DNA from: Bradyrhizobium archetypum
Lineage (GTDB): Bacteria; Pseudomonadota; Alphaproteobacteria; Rhizobiales; Xanthobacteraceae
Assembly: GCF_013114835.1 (NCBI RefSeq)
Contig: NZ_JAAVLW010000001.1
Location: 967,635 to 1,031,634, forward strand
Reading direction: 5' to 3'
Length of the DNA stretch: 64,000 nucleotides
Part shown: one piece after another, positions 8,858 through 21,517 of the stretch
How the letters are laid out: each line of letters opens with the position of its first letter
Numbering within the stretch: position 1 is the stretch's first letter
Notes under the pieces: generated by a model
What the model was told of the DNA's origin: nothing
Seen by the model: the letters and a program-made list of their open reading frames with translations, nothing else
Database searches by the model: none
Translations under genes and position numbers: made by a program

Positions 8858-9844
8858 TTAGACAATTTTTACCACGATTCGACCCCGCACCTGGCCAGCA
8901 AGGATCTTCGGGCCCGTTCCAACAACCTGATCGAGCGTGATTTCCTGAGTGATATCAGCAAGTTTCCGCCTGTCCAAGTCGCTGGCGAGCCGGCTCCAGG
9001 CAAGCTGGCGCCGGGGCAGCGGGCACATCACGGAATCGATGCCCAGAAGGCACACTCCGCGTAAAATGAACGGGGCGACCGAAGACGGCAGGTCCATGCC
9101 CGCGGCGAGGCCGCAGGCGGCGATGGCGCCGCCATACTTCGTCATCGACAGCAGATTGGCCAGCGTGGTCGATCCGACGCTGTCGACGCCGCCCGCCCAG
9201 CGCTCCTTCGCCAGCGGCTTGGCGGCGCCCGTGAGCTCGGCACGGTCGATGACCTCGGCGGCGCCGAGCCCCTTGAGATAATCGGCCTCCGACATCCGCC
9301 CGGTGGACGCGATGACCTGGTAGCCGAGTTTGGAAAGCACGGCGGTGGCGACCGAGCCGACGCCGCCGGCTGCGCCGGTCACCACGACGGGACCGCTCGC
9401 AGGCGTCAGGCCATGCTGCTCCAGCGCCAGCACCGACAGCATCGCAGTGTAGCCGGCGGTGCCGATCGCCATCGCTTCACGGGTCGACATTCCATCGGGC
9501 AAGCGCACCAGCCAGTCGCCCTTGACGCGCGCTTTTTCGGCATAGGCACCGAGATGCGTCTCACCCATGCCCCAGCCGTTGCAGACGACCTTATCGCCGA
9601 CCTTCCAGTCCGGATGCGAGGATTGCGCGACGGTGCCAGCGAAATCGATGCCGGCAATCATCGGGAAGCGACGCACCACCGGGGCCTTGCCGGTGACGGC
9701 GAGACCATCCTTGTAGTTCAGCGTCGACCACTCGACCGCCACCGTAACGTCGCCCTCCATCAGCTCGGCTTCGTCGAACTGCGTCAGCGCGGCGGTGGTG
9801 CCCTTGTCCGCTTTGTCGATCCTGATGGCCTTGAACGTTCCCAC
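8858..9844 (-). CDS. acuI: Acrylyl-CoA reductase family, zinc-free MDR oxidoreductase
   Basis: This 328-residue protein is a medium-chain dehydrogenase/reductase of the YhdH/AcuI group, which reduces acryloyl-CoA to propionyl-CoA with NADPH. The nucleotide-binding loop [14 protein letters not shown] lies at about residues 153-166. The N-terminal part has the typical [12 protein letters not shown] and [10 protein letters not shown] segments. There are no clustered cysteines for structural zinc, as expected. It sits alone; the neighbours give no pathway hint. AcuI function is inferred from family, and other enoyl substrates are possible. Confidence 0.88.
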   Translation of the reverse strand: MGTFKAIRIDKADKGTTAALTQFDEAELMEGDVTVAVEWSTLNYKDGLAVTGKAPVVRRFPMIAGIDFAGTVAQSSHPDWKVGDKVVCNGWGMGETHLGAYAEKARVKGDWLVRLPDGMSTREAMAIGTAGYTAMLSVLALEQHGLTPASGPVVVTGAAGGVGSVATAVLSKLGYQVIASTGRMSEADYLKGLGAAEVIDRAELTGAAKPLAKERWAGGVDSVGSTTLANLLSMTKYGGAIAACGLAAGMDLPSSVAPFILRGVCLLGIDSVMCPLPRRQLAWSRLASDLDRRKLADITQEITLDQVVGTGPKILAGQVRGRIVVKIV

Positions 9845-9888
9845 GGCAAAACTCCCGGACTGTTCTATATCGGGGAGTGTTTACCGCA

Positions 9889-11151
9889 TCAGGCGGGTTG
9901 TGCAACCGTCCGCGCGACCGGCCGTTCGACGATCGGCAGATTGATCAGCGCCGACAGCACGCCAAACAGGATCGAGAGCCACCAGATCGGCGTGTAGGAG
10001 CCGAACTGTTCGAACACGATACCGCCGAGCCAGACACCGAGGAAGCCGCCGACCTGATGGCTGACGAAGGCAAAGCCATAGAGCGTGGCGAACCATCGCG
10101 TGCCGAACATCAGCGCCACCAGCGCCGAGGTTGGCGGCACCGTCGAAAGCCAGGTCAGGCCGGTCGCGGCGCCGAATACGATCGCCGAGAAGGTGGTGAT
10201 CGGAAACGAGATGAACGCCATGATCGATAGCGCGCGGGCGAAATAGATCAGCGACAGGATGTAGCGCTTCGGAAACTTGTTCTGCAGCCAACCGACGCCG
10301 AGCGAGCCGATGATGTTGAAGAGGCCGATGGCCGCAACCACCCAGCCGCCGGTCTGCGACGAGACGCCCCGATCGGCCAGATAGGCCGGCAGATGCACGG
10401 TGATAAAGGCAAGCTGGAAGCCGCAGGTGAAGAAGCCGAGCACCAGCAGGACATAGGAGCGATGCCCGAACGCTTCCGCAAGCGCGGTCTTGAATGATTG
10501 TTCGTCCGCGGCAGGGACGGCGGACGGTGTGGCCGACGGCGTCGCGATCGCAAGCGACAGCGGCACGATCAGAAGCATGAGAAGCGCAAACACTGTCAGC
10601 GCAGCCTGCCAGCCGAAATTGTCGATCATCGCAACGCCGAACGGCGCGAATAGGAACTGGCCGAACGAGCCGGCCGCGGTGCCGAAGCCGAGCGCAAGGC
10701 CGCGCCGCTCGGGCGGCAAGAGCTTGCTGAATGCGGACAGCACCAGGTTGAACGAACAGCCCGAAAGACCGAAGCCGATCAGGACGCCGGCGCCGAGATT
10801 GAGCGACAACGGCACCGTGGAATAACGCATCAAGAGCAGACCGCCGGCATAGAGCAGCGCACCGACGATCATTACCCGCAGGATGCCGAAGCGATCGGCG
10901 ATGGCGCCGGCAATCGGCTGGCCCAGGCCCCACAGCAGGTTCTGCAGCGCCACCGCAAGGCCGAATACGTCGCGTCCCCAGGCGAACTCGCGGCTCATCG
11001 GCTGGACGAAAAAGCCGAGACTTGAGCGCGGTCCGAAACTCAACAAGGCGATCAGGCAGCCGCAGATCATGATCACCAGCGGGGTCCGCCAGGTGGCAAG
11101 TCCGGAGGCAAGTCCTGAAGATGGCCGAAGGTCGCCGTTCGCTACAACCAT
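9889..11151 (-). CDS. MFS transporter
   Basis: This 420-residue protein has the 12 hydrophobic segments of the major facilitator superfamily, with a central loop around residue 200 (A-T-P-S-A-T-P-S-A-V-P). The segment SRFGIL-like ADRFGILRVM after helix 2 is the expected loop 2-3 motif. I chose the ATG at 11149-11151, preceded on its strand by GAGGGAAACAA, over a frame that runs on to 11355 through a non-conserved stretch. It resembles the OFA/oxalate-formate type and nitrate-type exporters only loosely, so the substrate is open. Confidence 0.88.
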   Translation of the reverse strand: MVVANGDLRPSSGLASGLATWRTPLVIMICGCLIALLSFGPRSSLGFFVQPMSREFAWGRDVFGLAVALQNLLWGLGQPIAGAIADRFGILRVMIVGALLYAGGLLLMRYSTVPLSLNLGAGVLIGFGLSGCSFNLVLSAFSKLLPPERRGLALGFGTAAGSFGQFLFAPFGVAMIDNFGWQAALTVFALLMLLIVPLSLAIATPSATPSAVPAADEQSFKTALAEAFGHRSYVLLVLGFFTCGFQLAFITVHLPAYLADRGVSSQTGGWVVAAIGLFNIIGSLGVGWLQNKFPKRYILSLIYFARALSIMAFISFPITTFSAIVFGAATGLTWLSTVPPTSALVALMFGTRWFATLYGFAFVSHQVGGFLGVWLGGIVFEQFGSYTPIWWLSILFGVLSALINLPIVERPVARTVAQPA

Positions 11152-11546
11152 TTGTTTCCCTCGACAGTCCGCGCCCGGCAAGCCAGGCAAAAGGTTACGG
11201 TGAGTTAATGCAGTTGCATGAAATCCCCAAGGGGCGAACAAGAAAAATTTTCCGCTGCAGGGCAGATCTGCAAAATTGGCGAGGACAATGAGAGCAATCT
11301 CGGAGGCATGGCACCCTTGCGCGCAAGCCTCGGCGGAGGCAATCGAGCGCAACAAACTCCGCTGTCATCGGCCGGCTTGACCGGGCAACCCAGTACGCCG
11401 CGGCCTATCGGATGGATCTCAGCCTTCCGGGCGCACTGGATCCCCGCCTTCGCGGGGATGACGAGTTGTGGCGGGATGACGTGCGCACGCACTCTCCGCC
11501 GTCGTCCCTGCGAACGCAATGCGTTCGCGGGGACGACGGAGAGAGC
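11152..11546. other. Intergenic stretch with palindromic repeats
   Basis: No gene is supported here. The part from 11372 to 11543 is a mosaic of repeat words: TCATCGGCCGGCTTGACCGG, then GGATCCCCGCCTTCGCGGGGATGAC, then a GTCGTCCC...GGGGACGAC arm pair. The rest (11152-11371) holds the MFS upstream region on the minus strand and nothing else I can name. Confidence 0.6.
11372..11543. repeat. Intergenic palindrome mosaic ('ccccgcc-ttcg-cggggatgac' family)
   Basis: Two hairpins are visible: ATCCCCGCCTTCGCGGGGAT (about 11439-11458) and a larger one with arms GTCGTCCCTGCGAACGC and GCGTTCGCGGGGACGAC (about 11502-11538). The same words recur at 53845-53965, 58961-59060 and, shorter, at 48738-48770 and 63312-63338. 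Confidence 0.75.
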
Positions 11547-12980
11547 TTACCGCTTCGCGCTCGCCTGCTCGGCCGAGCTTTGCGCGGCTTCCGCCAGCTT
11601 GGCGGAGATCGCCGCGGTCTCGGCGGCCGTGCCCCAGCTCGGCGCATCGCTGCCGTTGCCCCAGGCGCGCGGCCGGTAGAAGGTGTGTACGCCGGTCCTG
11701 TACGTCTTCTTCATTTCGTGGACCCAGGACGGGCGCACCCAATAGGCGTGGTAGTGCGTCGACTTGTCGACTTCCGGCAGCCAGAGCTGGCCCTCGAGCA
11801 TCGCCTTGGCGATCTTCTTCGCCCGCTCCCACATGTCGGGCTCGCGGATCACATCCTTGTTGTTGTCGCAGGCGAAGGTGAACTGGCACGCCAGGTGGCG
11901 GTGCTTGTTCTGATAGACCACGCCGCACACCGTCTCAGGATATTTGCCGGAGAAGGCGCGGTTCAACACCACCTGTGCCACCGCGATCTGGCCCCGCACC
12001 GCCTCGCCACGGGCTTCGAAATAGACGGCTTCGGCGAGACATTTCTCCGATCTGGCGCGCGACTTCTCGTCAAACAGGCCGAGACGTTCGGCCGGCGTCT
12101 TGGCGCGCTGATTGTCGGCATTGACCTCGCCTTTCGGCGCGACGCTCTCGCCCATGTCACCGGCGCGCACCGGACCATCGGCATCGACCGGCAGCGAGGC
12201 CATCACCTTCATGTCGGGATCGGCAACTGCGCCAGGCATGACGATAACGGGCTCTTCGCCGGGCTGCCAGCGCTCGATGTTTTCGGGCGAGCCGAGCGAC
12301 GAGCCGAAGAACAGGCTCGATGTCTTGAACGAGAAACCATCGCGCGATTGCGCGGACGTGGACGCATTCGGCGTGACCTTGACGTCATGCTTCGGTCTGC
12401 TTTCGAGCGACAGCGACATATCGAGCGGCGGCGCGCTCAGCGCGGCCTGCAGCTCGGGATCGAGCGGCGCCGTCTCGGCGGTCTTGGCGCCCCTCACCAA
12501 TGCATTTGAATTCGCCGGATCCTCGACCGCTGGAGCGCGCTCCGCAGGGACGGTGGTTTCCGCCGGCACAGGCGGCTTCACGACCAGACGATCGCCCTTC
12601 AGCGTACGATCGACCTTGGGAAATTCGGCGGCATGATAACGCGGCGGCGGAGCTGCGAGCGGATTGCGCGTCACTGATCCTGTGACGTCGATGCCTTGAT
12701 TGTCGAGGCGGGCGAGCCGGTAGGTTGCGGTTTGCGGCGAGGACGTACCGATCGGCCGGCCAAAGGAGAATGTCGCGACCTGGATGGCGGTGCCGGCGGA
12801 CGAGAACACCCGCTTCTGCCAACGCTCGGCGACGCCGGGCTGGCGGGCCAGCAGCGAGGCGATATCCTGATATCCGATCTCGGTCGGCATCAATGCGAAG
12901 ATGCAGAGACCGAAGCCGAAGAGCGCGAACCGCGCGCCCTTCGGCTGGTTACGCAACACAAACATTGTACGCTCACGCAA
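11547..12980 (-). CDS. SleB-type cell wall hydrolase, membrane-anchored
   Basis: This 477-residue protein has one N-terminal hydrophobic segment (about 19-36, [15 protein letters not shown]), a long low-complexity region (about 60-300) rich in Pro, Ala and charged residues, and a C-terminal hydrolase_2/SleB domain (about 310-450) with the motifs [34 protein letters not shown] and THYHAYWV. SleB enzymes are lytic transglycosylases or amidases on peptidoglycan, first known from spore cortex; in alphaproteobacteria they act in wall remodelling. An alternative start is the ATG five codons later. It is transcribed alone. Confidence 0.9.
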   Translation of the reverse strand: MRERTMFVLRNQPKGARFALFGFGLCIFALMPTEIGYQDIASLLARQPGVAERWQKRVFSSAGTAIQVATFSFGRPIGTSSPQTATYRLARLDNQGIDVTGSVTRNPLAAPPPRYHAAEFPKVDRTLKGDRLVVKPPVPAETTVPAERAPAVEDPANSNALVRGAKTAETAPLDPELQAALSAPPLDMSLSLESRPKHDVKVTPNASTSAQSRDGFSFKTSSLFFGSSLGSPENIERWQPGEEPVIVMPGAVADPDMKVMASLPVDADGPVRAGDMGESVAPKGEVNADNQRAKTPAERLGLFDEKSRARSEKCLAEAVYFEARGEAVRGQIAVAQVVLNRAFSGKYPETVCGVVYQNKHRHLACQFTFACDNNKDVIREPDMWERAKKIAKAMLEGQLWLPEVDKSTHYHAYWVRPSWVHEMKKTYRTGVHTFYRPRAWGNGSDAPSWGTAAETAAISAKLAEAAQSSAEQASAKR

Positions 12981-13223
12981 CGCTTACACGATCGAACGTC
13001 AGTACATCCGTGCAATTCGATCTTTTTTGTTGGTATCGAATTTAGGTTGCCGGGGAGTTAATCGGCGTGGCGCGTGTGTTACACGCAACACATCGCGTGC
13101 TTTTCGTCGAATCCGTCAAAAGTGTTGGTAAACAGGCGCGCGACGAAAGTGGTAAACATCCCCTCAACGAGGATGGTGAAGAGAACATTACGCGTGCGAA
13201 CATGGGAACTCATGTTCCCTCCG

Positions 13224-13309
13224 CGTCATTGCGAGCGAAGCGAAGCAATCCATCGTGCGGCATAACGGACAGATGGATTGCTTCGTCGCTTGCGCTCCTC
13301 GCAATGACG
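13224..13309. repeat. Long inverted repeat ('tcattgcgagcgaagcgaagcaatcca' family)
   Basis: CGTCATTGCGAGCGAAGCGA then AGCAATCCA is mirrored by TGGATTGCTTCGTCGC then GCTCCTCGCAATGACG, with about 20 bases between the arms. This is a widespread Bradyrhizobium-type intergenic palindrome; I find only one copy here. Confidence 0.8.
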
Positions 13310-13331
13310 ACTCTCACGTAGGCAGCAAACG

Positions 13332-13359
13332 AAAATGCCCGGGACAAAGCCCGGGCATC
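13332..13359 (-). terminator. Rho-independent terminator of ppdK
   Basis: On the minus strand ATGCCCGGG-CTTTGT-CCCGGGCAT forms a perfect 9-bp stem, followed by TTTTCGTTT. It begins 28 bases after the ppdK stop. Confidence 0.85.
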
Positions 13360-13387
13360 ACGTCTAGTCGGTTATCGTATCGAAATT

Positions 13388-16276
<2,889 letters not shown>

Positions 16277-16330
16277 GGATTCCAGCTATCCGAAAAAGGG
16301 GAGAAAGATGCGCGCCTTACACCATTTTGA

Positions 16331-16357
16331 GGGGTTCCGCGCAAGCCGCGAAACCCC
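16331..16357 (-). terminator. Possible terminator after the DUF3096 gene
   Basis: On the minus strand GGGGTTTCGCGGCTTGCGCG then GAACCCC forms a stem with a small bulge. Only TCAAAATGG follows, so it is weak as a rho-independent terminator. It lies 12 bases after the stop of the small gene. Confidence 0.4.
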
Positions 16358-16368
16358 GCTTTCCTGCG

Positions 16369-16524
16369 CTAAAACCGGAACATCTTGAGCACGCCGAGAC
16401 CGACCAGGCCTACGAAAATCAGGTAGATGGCTACGATATAATTCAGCAGCCGCGGCATGATCAAAATGAAGATACCCGCAACAAGAGCGACGATCGCAGG
16501 CACGTGCGCGGCGGTGATGGTCAT
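16369..16524 (-). CDS. DUF3096 small membrane protein
   Basis: This 51-residue protein starts MTITAAHVPAIVALVAGI and is nearly all hydrophobic, with two membrane segments (about 8-24 and 27-46). The segment LNYIVAIYLIFVGLVGLGVL is the DUF3096 signature. I use the ATG at 16522-16524, preceded on its strand by GGAGACTTCA, rather than an upstream one at 16566. The family is small, bacterial and of unknown function. Confidence 0.82.
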   Translation of the reverse strand: MTITAAHVPAIVALVAGIFILIMPRLLNYIVAIYLIFVGLVGLGVLKMFRF

Positions 16525-16757
16525 TGAAGTCTCCGGCTGATGGGGGAATCGAATCGAGGGGAGCAACTTAACCGCTGGCGCGGTTTCCGGAATAGCAAGA
16601 CGCTTACGGCTTCAATGGGTTCCAGCCTCCGCAACAATTCCCCAGAAATGCCTTGGATGAGGCCGCAGTTTTCCGGAACAATGCCGCACGCGATGAATTG
16701 GCCCGCATTGTGTGCGCCGGTGCAAAGCCGGCGCTGCTTCTCGCGAAGGAGTTGATC

Positions 16758-17120
16758 ATGCGGAACAGACTGCTTGCCATTGCGGCGATTGCCGGCGCGG
16801 TGGCTGCCCCGATCGCGGCACAGGCGCAGACCACAATCACCACCGGTACAGTCGGCGGTAATACGGTTGTGATCGGTGAACATGAAGGGATCGCGGCCGA
16901 CGTGCGTCCGGCCTTCCGCGAATATATCGTGCGCGAACGCGTGCCGAACTACACGATTCCCGAACGCGTGGTCGTCGGCGGGGTATTGCCGGAGACCGGT
17001 GTAACCTACTACGACGTGCCGCAAACGTTCGGCGTGACGCCGTATCGTTACACCGTCGTGAACGGCCAGACGATACTGGTTGAACCGCGTTCGCGTCGCA
17101 TCGTTCAGGTGGTCGATTGA
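16758..17120 (+). CDS. DUF1236 periplasmic protein
   Basis: This 120-residue protein has a clear signal peptide (MRNRLLAIAAIAGAVAAPIA ending A-Q-A) and then a DUF1236 region: VRPAFREYIVRERVPNYTIPER-like stretch at about residues 48-70 and YYDVPQTFGVTPYRYTVVN at about 83-101. DUF1236 proteins are common in rhizobia and of unknown role. The ATG at 16758 follows AAGGAGTTGATC, a strong ribosome binding site; an in-frame ATG at 16653 would bury the signal peptide. A terminator follows at 17187. Confidence 0.85.
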   Translation: MRNRLLAIAAIAGAVAAPIAAQAQTTITTGTVGGNTVVIGEHEGIAADVRPAFREYIVRERVPNYTIPERVVVGGVLPETGVTYYDVPQTFGVTPYRYTVVNGQTILVEPRSRRIVQVVD

Positions 17121-17186
17121 CCTCAGTAGCCTGAACGATTAGTCCGGGCGCCGCGCAAGCGGATGTGCGCGAGATACGACCGGACT

Positions 17187-17229
17187 CAAACCCCGCCCGG
17201 CGTCCCCTCCGGGTGGGGTTTTGTTTTGC
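17187..17229 (+). terminator. Rho-independent terminator of the DUF1236 gene
   Basis: AAACCCC-gc-CCGG then CCGG-gt-GGGGTTTT forms a stem with an eight-base loop, followed by GTTTTG. It is 67 bases after the stop codon. Confidence 0.8.
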
Positions 17230-17260
17230 CGGTAAACAATCGTGTCCGGCACGCGGTGCC

Positions 17261-17351
17261 GTAGGATGGGCAAAGCGAAGCGTGCCCACCATTCAAAGCA
17301 ACGTTTTGGAGAGATGGTGGGCACGGCGCAAGCGTGTCTTGGCCACCCTAC
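17261..17351. repeat. Intergenic palindrome, 'gtaggatgggcaaagcg' family, copy 1
   Basis: GTAGGATGGGCAAAGCGAAG then CGTGCCCACCATTC is mirrored by GATGGTGGGCACGGCGCAAG and GGCCACCCTAC. The right end reaches over the stop codon of the methyltransferase gene. Copy 2 is at 24827-24922. Confidence 0.8.
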
Positions 17352-17950
17352 TCGCGAATTTCCAATCCCGGCTTCTTCACCACGAGGCGATGAATCTTCT
17401 TGCCCGATGAGGCGCTGACGACCTCTTCGTCGAGCAACACGGCCGCGGATTTCAGCTCCGCCAGCACGACGGCCGGGTCGAACGCGGCATAAAGCCGTCC
17501 CTGCGCATCGCGCTGGTCGGCGCCCTCGGTGACGCGCCAACTCAGATAGAGAATGCCGCTGGGCTTGACAACGTCGAGCAGACGGCGAACCGACGCCGCA
17601 ATCTCATCGTGGTCGAGATGCATGATCACGGTTTCACAGAGCACGTTGTCGAACGTACCGATGCCGTTCAGATCGGGCAACTCGGCACGCGCGAACTTGA
17701 TCGAGGGATATCGCCGGCGCGCTTCGTTGAGCAGGCCTTCCGAGGCGTCGAAACCCACGGCCGAAAAGCCATGGGCATGAAGCCAGGCGGTCTCGCGGCC
17801 GCAGCCGCAACCGATATCGGCGGAATTGCCGCCACGCACGAAAAACCGCTCGACGATCTCCTGCAAGTCGACGGGAGCTGGCTGACCGAGCCAGTCCTGC
17901 GCGAACGCCGCCGCATGATCATCGTAAGCGGCGAGCGTCTGTCGATCCAT
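17348..17950 (-). CDS. Class I SAM-dependent methyltransferase
   Basis: This 200-residue protein has the Rossmann motif I SADIGCGCGRETAWL at about residues 43-57, motif II in VGFDASEGLLNEAR, and an acidic post-motif (CETVIMHLDHDE). It belongs to the methyltransf_11/25 type; the substrate is unknown. It ends at a TAG that overlaps the end of an intergenic repeat. It begins two bases before the 3' end of glyS, so it is probably read through from the glyQS operon. Confidence 0.87.
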   Translation of the reverse strand: MDRQTLAAYDDHAAAFAQDWLGQPAPVDLQEIVERFFVRGGNSADIGCGCGRETAWLHAHGFSAVGFDASEGLLNEARRRYPSIKFARAELPDLNGIGTFDNVLCETVIMHLDHDEIAASVRRLLDVVKPSGILYLSWRVTEGADQRDAQGRLYAAFDPAVVLAELKSAAVLLDEEVVSASSGKKIHRLVVKKPGLEIRE

Positions 17951-17952
17951 GA

Positions 17953-20052
17953 TTAGCCTTCGATCTTCGAAAAGTCCGCCACCGCGCGGGTCGCCGCGCG
18001 GATTTCATTCAGAAGTTTTAGTCGATTCTCGCGCACCTTGGGTTCATCGTCATTGACCTTGACCTTGTCAAAGAACGCGTCGACTGCCGGACGCAGCTTG
18101 GCCATCACACTCATCGCGGCGGCGAAGTCTTCCTTCTGCACCGCGGCGGAGGCCTCGCTCTTGACCTCGTCGATCGCCTTGGCGAGCGCTTTCTCCTCGG
18201 GCAGATTGTAGAGCCCCGCATCCGCCGCACCGTCGAACGTGCGCTTGTCCCGCTTCTCCTCGATCGAGAGGATGTTACTCGCACGCTTGGTCCCTGCAAG
18301 CAGGTTCTTGCCGTCGTCGCTGTCGAGGAACTTGCCGAGCGCCTCGACCCGGCGGACGACCAACAGGAGATCGTCCTGGCCGCCGAGCGAAAACACCGCG
18401 TCGACGAGATCGTGCCGCGCGCCCTGGTCGCGAAGCTGAACTTTTAAGCGGTCGGCGAAGAAGGAGAGGAGATCATCCGGAAGCTTTTGAGCGTCGCCTT
18501 TTTTCGGCAGACCAACCATGGCCGACTTCGCCGCATTCAAGATCGGCAGGCGGAGCGTGTTGTCAACGATCAGCCTGATGACACCGAGCGCTGCGCGACG
18601 CAGCGCGTACGGATCCTTGCTGCCCGTCGGCTTTTCATCGATCGCCCAAAATCCAGCCAGTGTATCAAGTTTGTCGGCCAGCGCGACCGCTACGCTCACC
18701 GGATCGGACGGCACGCGATCCGCCGGCCCTTGCGGCTTGTAGTGCTCTTCGCTTGCAGCGGCGACGACGTCGTCTTCACCCTGCGCCTGCGCGTAATACT
18801 TCCCCATCAGGCCCTGCAGCTCCGGGAATTCGCCGACGACTTCGGTCAACAGATCAGCCTTTGCCAGATGCGCGGCGCGCTTTGCCTTCTCCTCATCGGC
18901 GCCGACCAGCGGCGCGATCTCCGCCGCCAGCCGCTCGATACGCTTGATCCGCTCGGCCTGCGTGCCGAGCTTCTCGTGGAAAACAATCTGGTCGAACTTC
19001 GGCAGCCGGCTCTCGAGCTTGGTCTTCAGGTCCGTCTCGTAGAAGAATTTCGCATCGCTCAGCCGCGCGCGGATCACGCGCTCGTTGCCTGATACGATCA
19101 CCTTGCCGCCGTCAGCGGCGTCGATGTTGGCGGTGAGGATGAACTTGTTGGCGAGCTTGCCCGTCTTGGGATCGCGCACCACAAAGCATTTCTGGTTATT
19201 GCGGATGGTGGCGCGGATCACTTCGTCCGGGATCGACAAGAATTCCGCATCGAACGATCCCATCAGCGCGACCGGCCATTCGACGAGGCCGGCGACCTCG
19301 TCCAGGAGCCCCTGGTCCTCGACCAGCTCAAAACCTTGCGCGAACGCCAGTTGCTGGGCGTCGCTGAGGATGGCGTCCTTGCGCGCCTGCGGATCGAGCA
19401 CGACTTTGGCGGCCTTCAGCTTGGCCTCGTAGTCCTCGAAGCGGCGCACGGAGATCGCCGCGGGCGCCATGAAGCGGTGGCCAAACGTGGTTTGTCCGGC
19501 CTCGATGCCGTCGACCGTGAATTTCACCACGTCAGGCTCCTCGGTCTCCAGGCCGAAGGTCGCGATGATCGAATGCAGCGGGCGCACCCAGGAGAGCGAG
19601 CCCGATTTGGCCGATCGTGCGCCCCAGCGCATCGATTTCGGCCACGGGAAGGTTCTGATGATGACCGGCAGGATTTCAGCAAGCACGTCGATGGTGGCGC
19701 GGCCCGGCTTTTCGATCAGCGCGATGTAGAAATCGCCCTTCTTCGGATCGGTCTGGATCTTGGCGTCTTCGATCCGTGCAAGGCCGGTCGCTTTCAAAAA
19801 CCCCTGGATCGCGGCATCAGGGCCGCCGACGCGCGGGCCGCGCCGCTCTTCCTTCAGGTCGGATTGCCGCGTGGGAATGCCGTGCACGGTAAGCGCCAGC
19901 CGGCGCGGCGTCGCGAAGGCTTTCGCACCTTCATAAACCAGGCCCTCGGCAACCAGCTTGTCAGTGACCATGCGGCGCAGGTCGTCCGCCGCCTTCGCCT
20001 GCATGCGGGCGGGGATCTCTTCGGAGAACAGTTCGAGGAGAAGATCAGGCAT
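17953..20052 (-). CDS. glyS: Glycyl-tRNA synthetase beta subunit
   Basis: This 699-residue protein begins [18 protein letters not shown], the standard start of GlyS, and contains the family segments [10 protein letters not shown] and [10 protein letters not shown]. It forms an alpha2-beta2 enzyme with GlyQ that charges tRNA-Gly; the beta subunit carries the tRNA-binding and anticodon domains. The frame stays open upstream to 20283, but that part lies in glyQ and is not conserved. The start is the ATG at 20050-20052, which overlaps the glyQ TGA by one base (TGATG), a sign of translational coupling. Confidence 0.97.
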   Translation of the reverse strand: MPDLLLELFSEEIPARMQAKAADDLRRMVTDKLVAEGLVYEGAKAFATPRRLALTVHGIPTRQSDLKEERRGPRVGGPDAAIQGFLKATGLARIEDAKIQTDPKKGDFYIALIEKPGRATIDVLAEILPVIIRTFPWPKSMRWGARSAKSGSLSWVRPLHSIIATFGLETEEPDVVKFTVDGIEAGQTTFGHRFMAPAAISVRRFEDYEAKLKAAKVVLDPQARKDAILSDAQQLAFAQGFELVEDQGLLDEVAGLVEWPVALMGSFDAEFLSIPDEVIRATIRNNQKCFVVRDPKTGKLANKFILTANIDAADGGKVIVSGNERVIRARLSDAKFFYETDLKTKLESRLPKFDQIVFHEKLGTQAERIKRIERLAAEIAPLVGADEEKAKRAAHLAKADLLTEVVGEFPELQGLMGKYYAQAQGEDDVVAAASEEHYKPQGPADRVPSDPVSVAVALADKLDTLAGFWAIDEKPTGSKDPYALRRAALGVIRLIVDNTLRLPILNAAKSAMVGLPKKGDAQKLPDDLLSFFADRLKVQLRDQGARHDLVDAVFSLGGQDDLLLVVRRVEALGKFLDSDDGKNLLAGTKRASNILSIEEKRDKRTFDGAADAGLYNLPEEKALAKAIDEVKSEASAAVQKEDFAAAMSVMAKLRPAVDAFFDKVKVNDDEPKVRENRLKLLNEIRAATRAVADFSKIEG

Positions 20053-20987
20053 CAGGCCGCCCTGCCCGTTTCGGTGTGAATCCAGGCTTCGCCGCAGGCT
20101 TTCGCCAGCTCGCGCACGCGCATGATGTAGCTCTGCCGCTCCGTCACCGAGATCACGCCGCGGGCATCCAGCAGGTTGAAGACGTGGCTCGCCTTGATGC
20201 ACTGGTCGTAGGCCGGCAGCGCCATCAGATGTTCCTTCTGGTTGCCACCCTCTCGCCAGCCGGCGGCGAGATATTTCCGGCAAGCCTCTTCCGCCATCCT
20301 GAACTGCTCGAACAGCATCGCGGTATCTGCGTGCTCGAAATTGTGCCGGGAATATTCCTGCTCAGCCTGCAGGAAGACGTCGCCATAGGTGACCTTCTCG
20401 GCTCCCTCGCGGCCGTTGAAGTTGAGATCGTAGACGCGGTCGACGCCCTGCACATACATTGCAAGGCGCTCGAGCCCGTAGGTGAGCTCGCCGGAGACGG
20501 GTGAGCATTCGACGCCCGCGACCTGCTGGAAATAGGTGAACTGGCTGACTTCCATGCCGTCGCACCAGCACTCCCAGCCAAGGCCCCACGCGCCGAGCGT
20601 CGGGCTTTCCCAATCGTCCTCGACGAAGCGGATGTCATGGACGCTGGAATCGATGCCGATCGCAGCGAGCGACTTCAGGTACAAATCCTGAAGGTTCGAC
20701 GGTGATGGCTTCATGATCACCTGAAACTGATAGTAGTGCTGCAATCGGTTGGGGTTCTCGCCGTAACGGCCGTCCTTCGGCCGGCGCGAGGGCTGCACAT
20801 AGGCGGCGTTCCAGCGCTTCGGCCCCAGCGCACGCAAGGTGGTGGCGGGATGAAAGGTGCCGGCCCCCATTTCCATGTCGTAAGGCTGCAGGATCACGCA
20901 GCCCTGCTCCGCCCAGAACCGCTGGAGAGCAAGGATGAAGCCCTGGAACGAACGTTCCGGGCGCATATGGGCAGGCAAAGCGTCCAT
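20052..20987 (-). CDS. glyQ: Glycyl-tRNA synthetase alpha subunit
   Basis: This 311-residue protein shows the GlyQ motifs [35 protein letters not shown] and the class II motif-2 region around [20 protein letters not shown]. The alpha subunit holds the aminoacylation active site for glycine and ATP. It is the first gene of a glyQ-glyS unit. An alternative start is the Met at residue 8 (MRPERSFQG). Length is typical. Confidence 0.97.
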   Translation of the reverse strand: MDALPAHMRPERSFQGFILALQRFWAEQGCVILQPYDMEMGAGTFHPATTLRALGPKRWNAAYVQPSRRPKDGRYGENPNRLQHYYQFQVIMKPSPSNLQDLYLKSLAAIGIDSSVHDIRFVEDDWESPTLGAWGLGWECWCDGMEVSQFTYFQQVAGVECSPVSGELTYGLERLAMYVQGVDRVYDLNFNGREGAEKVTYGDVFLQAEQEYSRHNFEHADTAMLFEQFRMAEEACRKYLAAGWREGGNQKEHLMALPAYDQCIKASHVFNLLDARGVISVTERQSYIMRVRELAKACGEAWIHTETGRAA

Positions 20988-21076
20988 CGGCAGAATCGGT
21001 CTCGCGAAGGGGGGTTTAAGCGCGCGGGACCGTATCGACGTAGGGACGGGGAATCAAGGCGATGGGCCCCTATGTT

Positions 21077-21206
21077 CCTCATGGTGAGGAGCGCGGCAGC
21101 GCCGCGCGTCTCCGGACGATGCTTCGCATCGCCGGGAGAACCATGAGCCCCCGATCATGCGGCCATCCTTCGAGACGCGGGCTTGCGCCCGCTCCTCAAG
21201 ATGAGG
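21077..21206. repeat. Long inverted repeat ('cctcatggtgaggagcgcg' family)
   Basis: CCTCATGGTGAGGAGCGCGG with GCGCCGCGCGTCTC is mirrored by GAGACGCGGGCTTGCGCCCG and CTCCTCAAGATGAGG. A second small hairpin lies between (CGATGCTTCGCATCG). It fills most of the gap between glyQ and the next gene. Confidence 0.8.
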
Positions 21207-21214
21207 GCCGGAGG

Positions 21215-21427
21215 CTAGCCCGGTCGGTAAGCCCCGGTGACCGGGTCGCGTCGCAATGTCGGAATATCGGCCGTCCGGGTGGACTCGGCGACGCGTGCCA
21301 GACGCGCCTCTTCCAGTTCCCGGTTGATGCGGACGGCGGTCTTGTAGGCCCATCGGACCACGGCAAGCCCACCCAGGGCACCCGCGAATGCGATCAGCGG
21401 CGGCATCGGTCGATCCTTGTCGTTCAC
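21215..21427 (-). CDS. Small membrane-anchored hypothetical protein
   Basis: This 70-residue protein has one hydrophobic segment (about 10-25, LIAFAGALGGLAVVRWAY) followed by a basic and acidic tail ending in D-P-V-T-G-A-Y-R-P-G. A shorter start at the Met of residue 8 (ATG ending at 21406) is equally possible. It lies between the S49 peptidase gene and glyQ on the same strand. The single membrane helix and the DPVTG-Y-RP ending look conserved-like, but I do not know a family. Confidence 0.65.
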   Translation of the reverse strand: MNDKDRPMPPLIAFAGALGGLAVVRWAYKTAVRINRELEEARLARVAESTRTADIPTLRRDPVTGAYRPG

Positions 21428-21517
21428 GTGTCAGCCCCCAATGGCTGGCATTCTCGCCCAAGCCGGCCTGCGCCGCAATTGCGCTTTTGGGACTAAATGG
21501 CGCGGGCCATTCCGCTC

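Larger units (their letters stand above)
12981..13387. other. Intergenic stretch between sleB-like gene and ppdK
   Basis: No gene is supported. It holds the upstream region of the wall hydrolase gene (minus), a small inverted repeat GCGTGT-GTT-ACACGC at 13072-13086, a long palindromic repeat at 13224-13309 and the ppdK terminator at 13332-13359. Confidence 0.6.

Noticed and set aside
9881..10933. 350-codon minus-strand frame
   Set aside because: Same region as the MFS transporter in another frame; the composition is Arg/Cys-rich noise.
11412..12509. 365-codon plus-strand frame
   Set aside because: Antisense to the SleB-type gene and made of repeat and shadow sequence.
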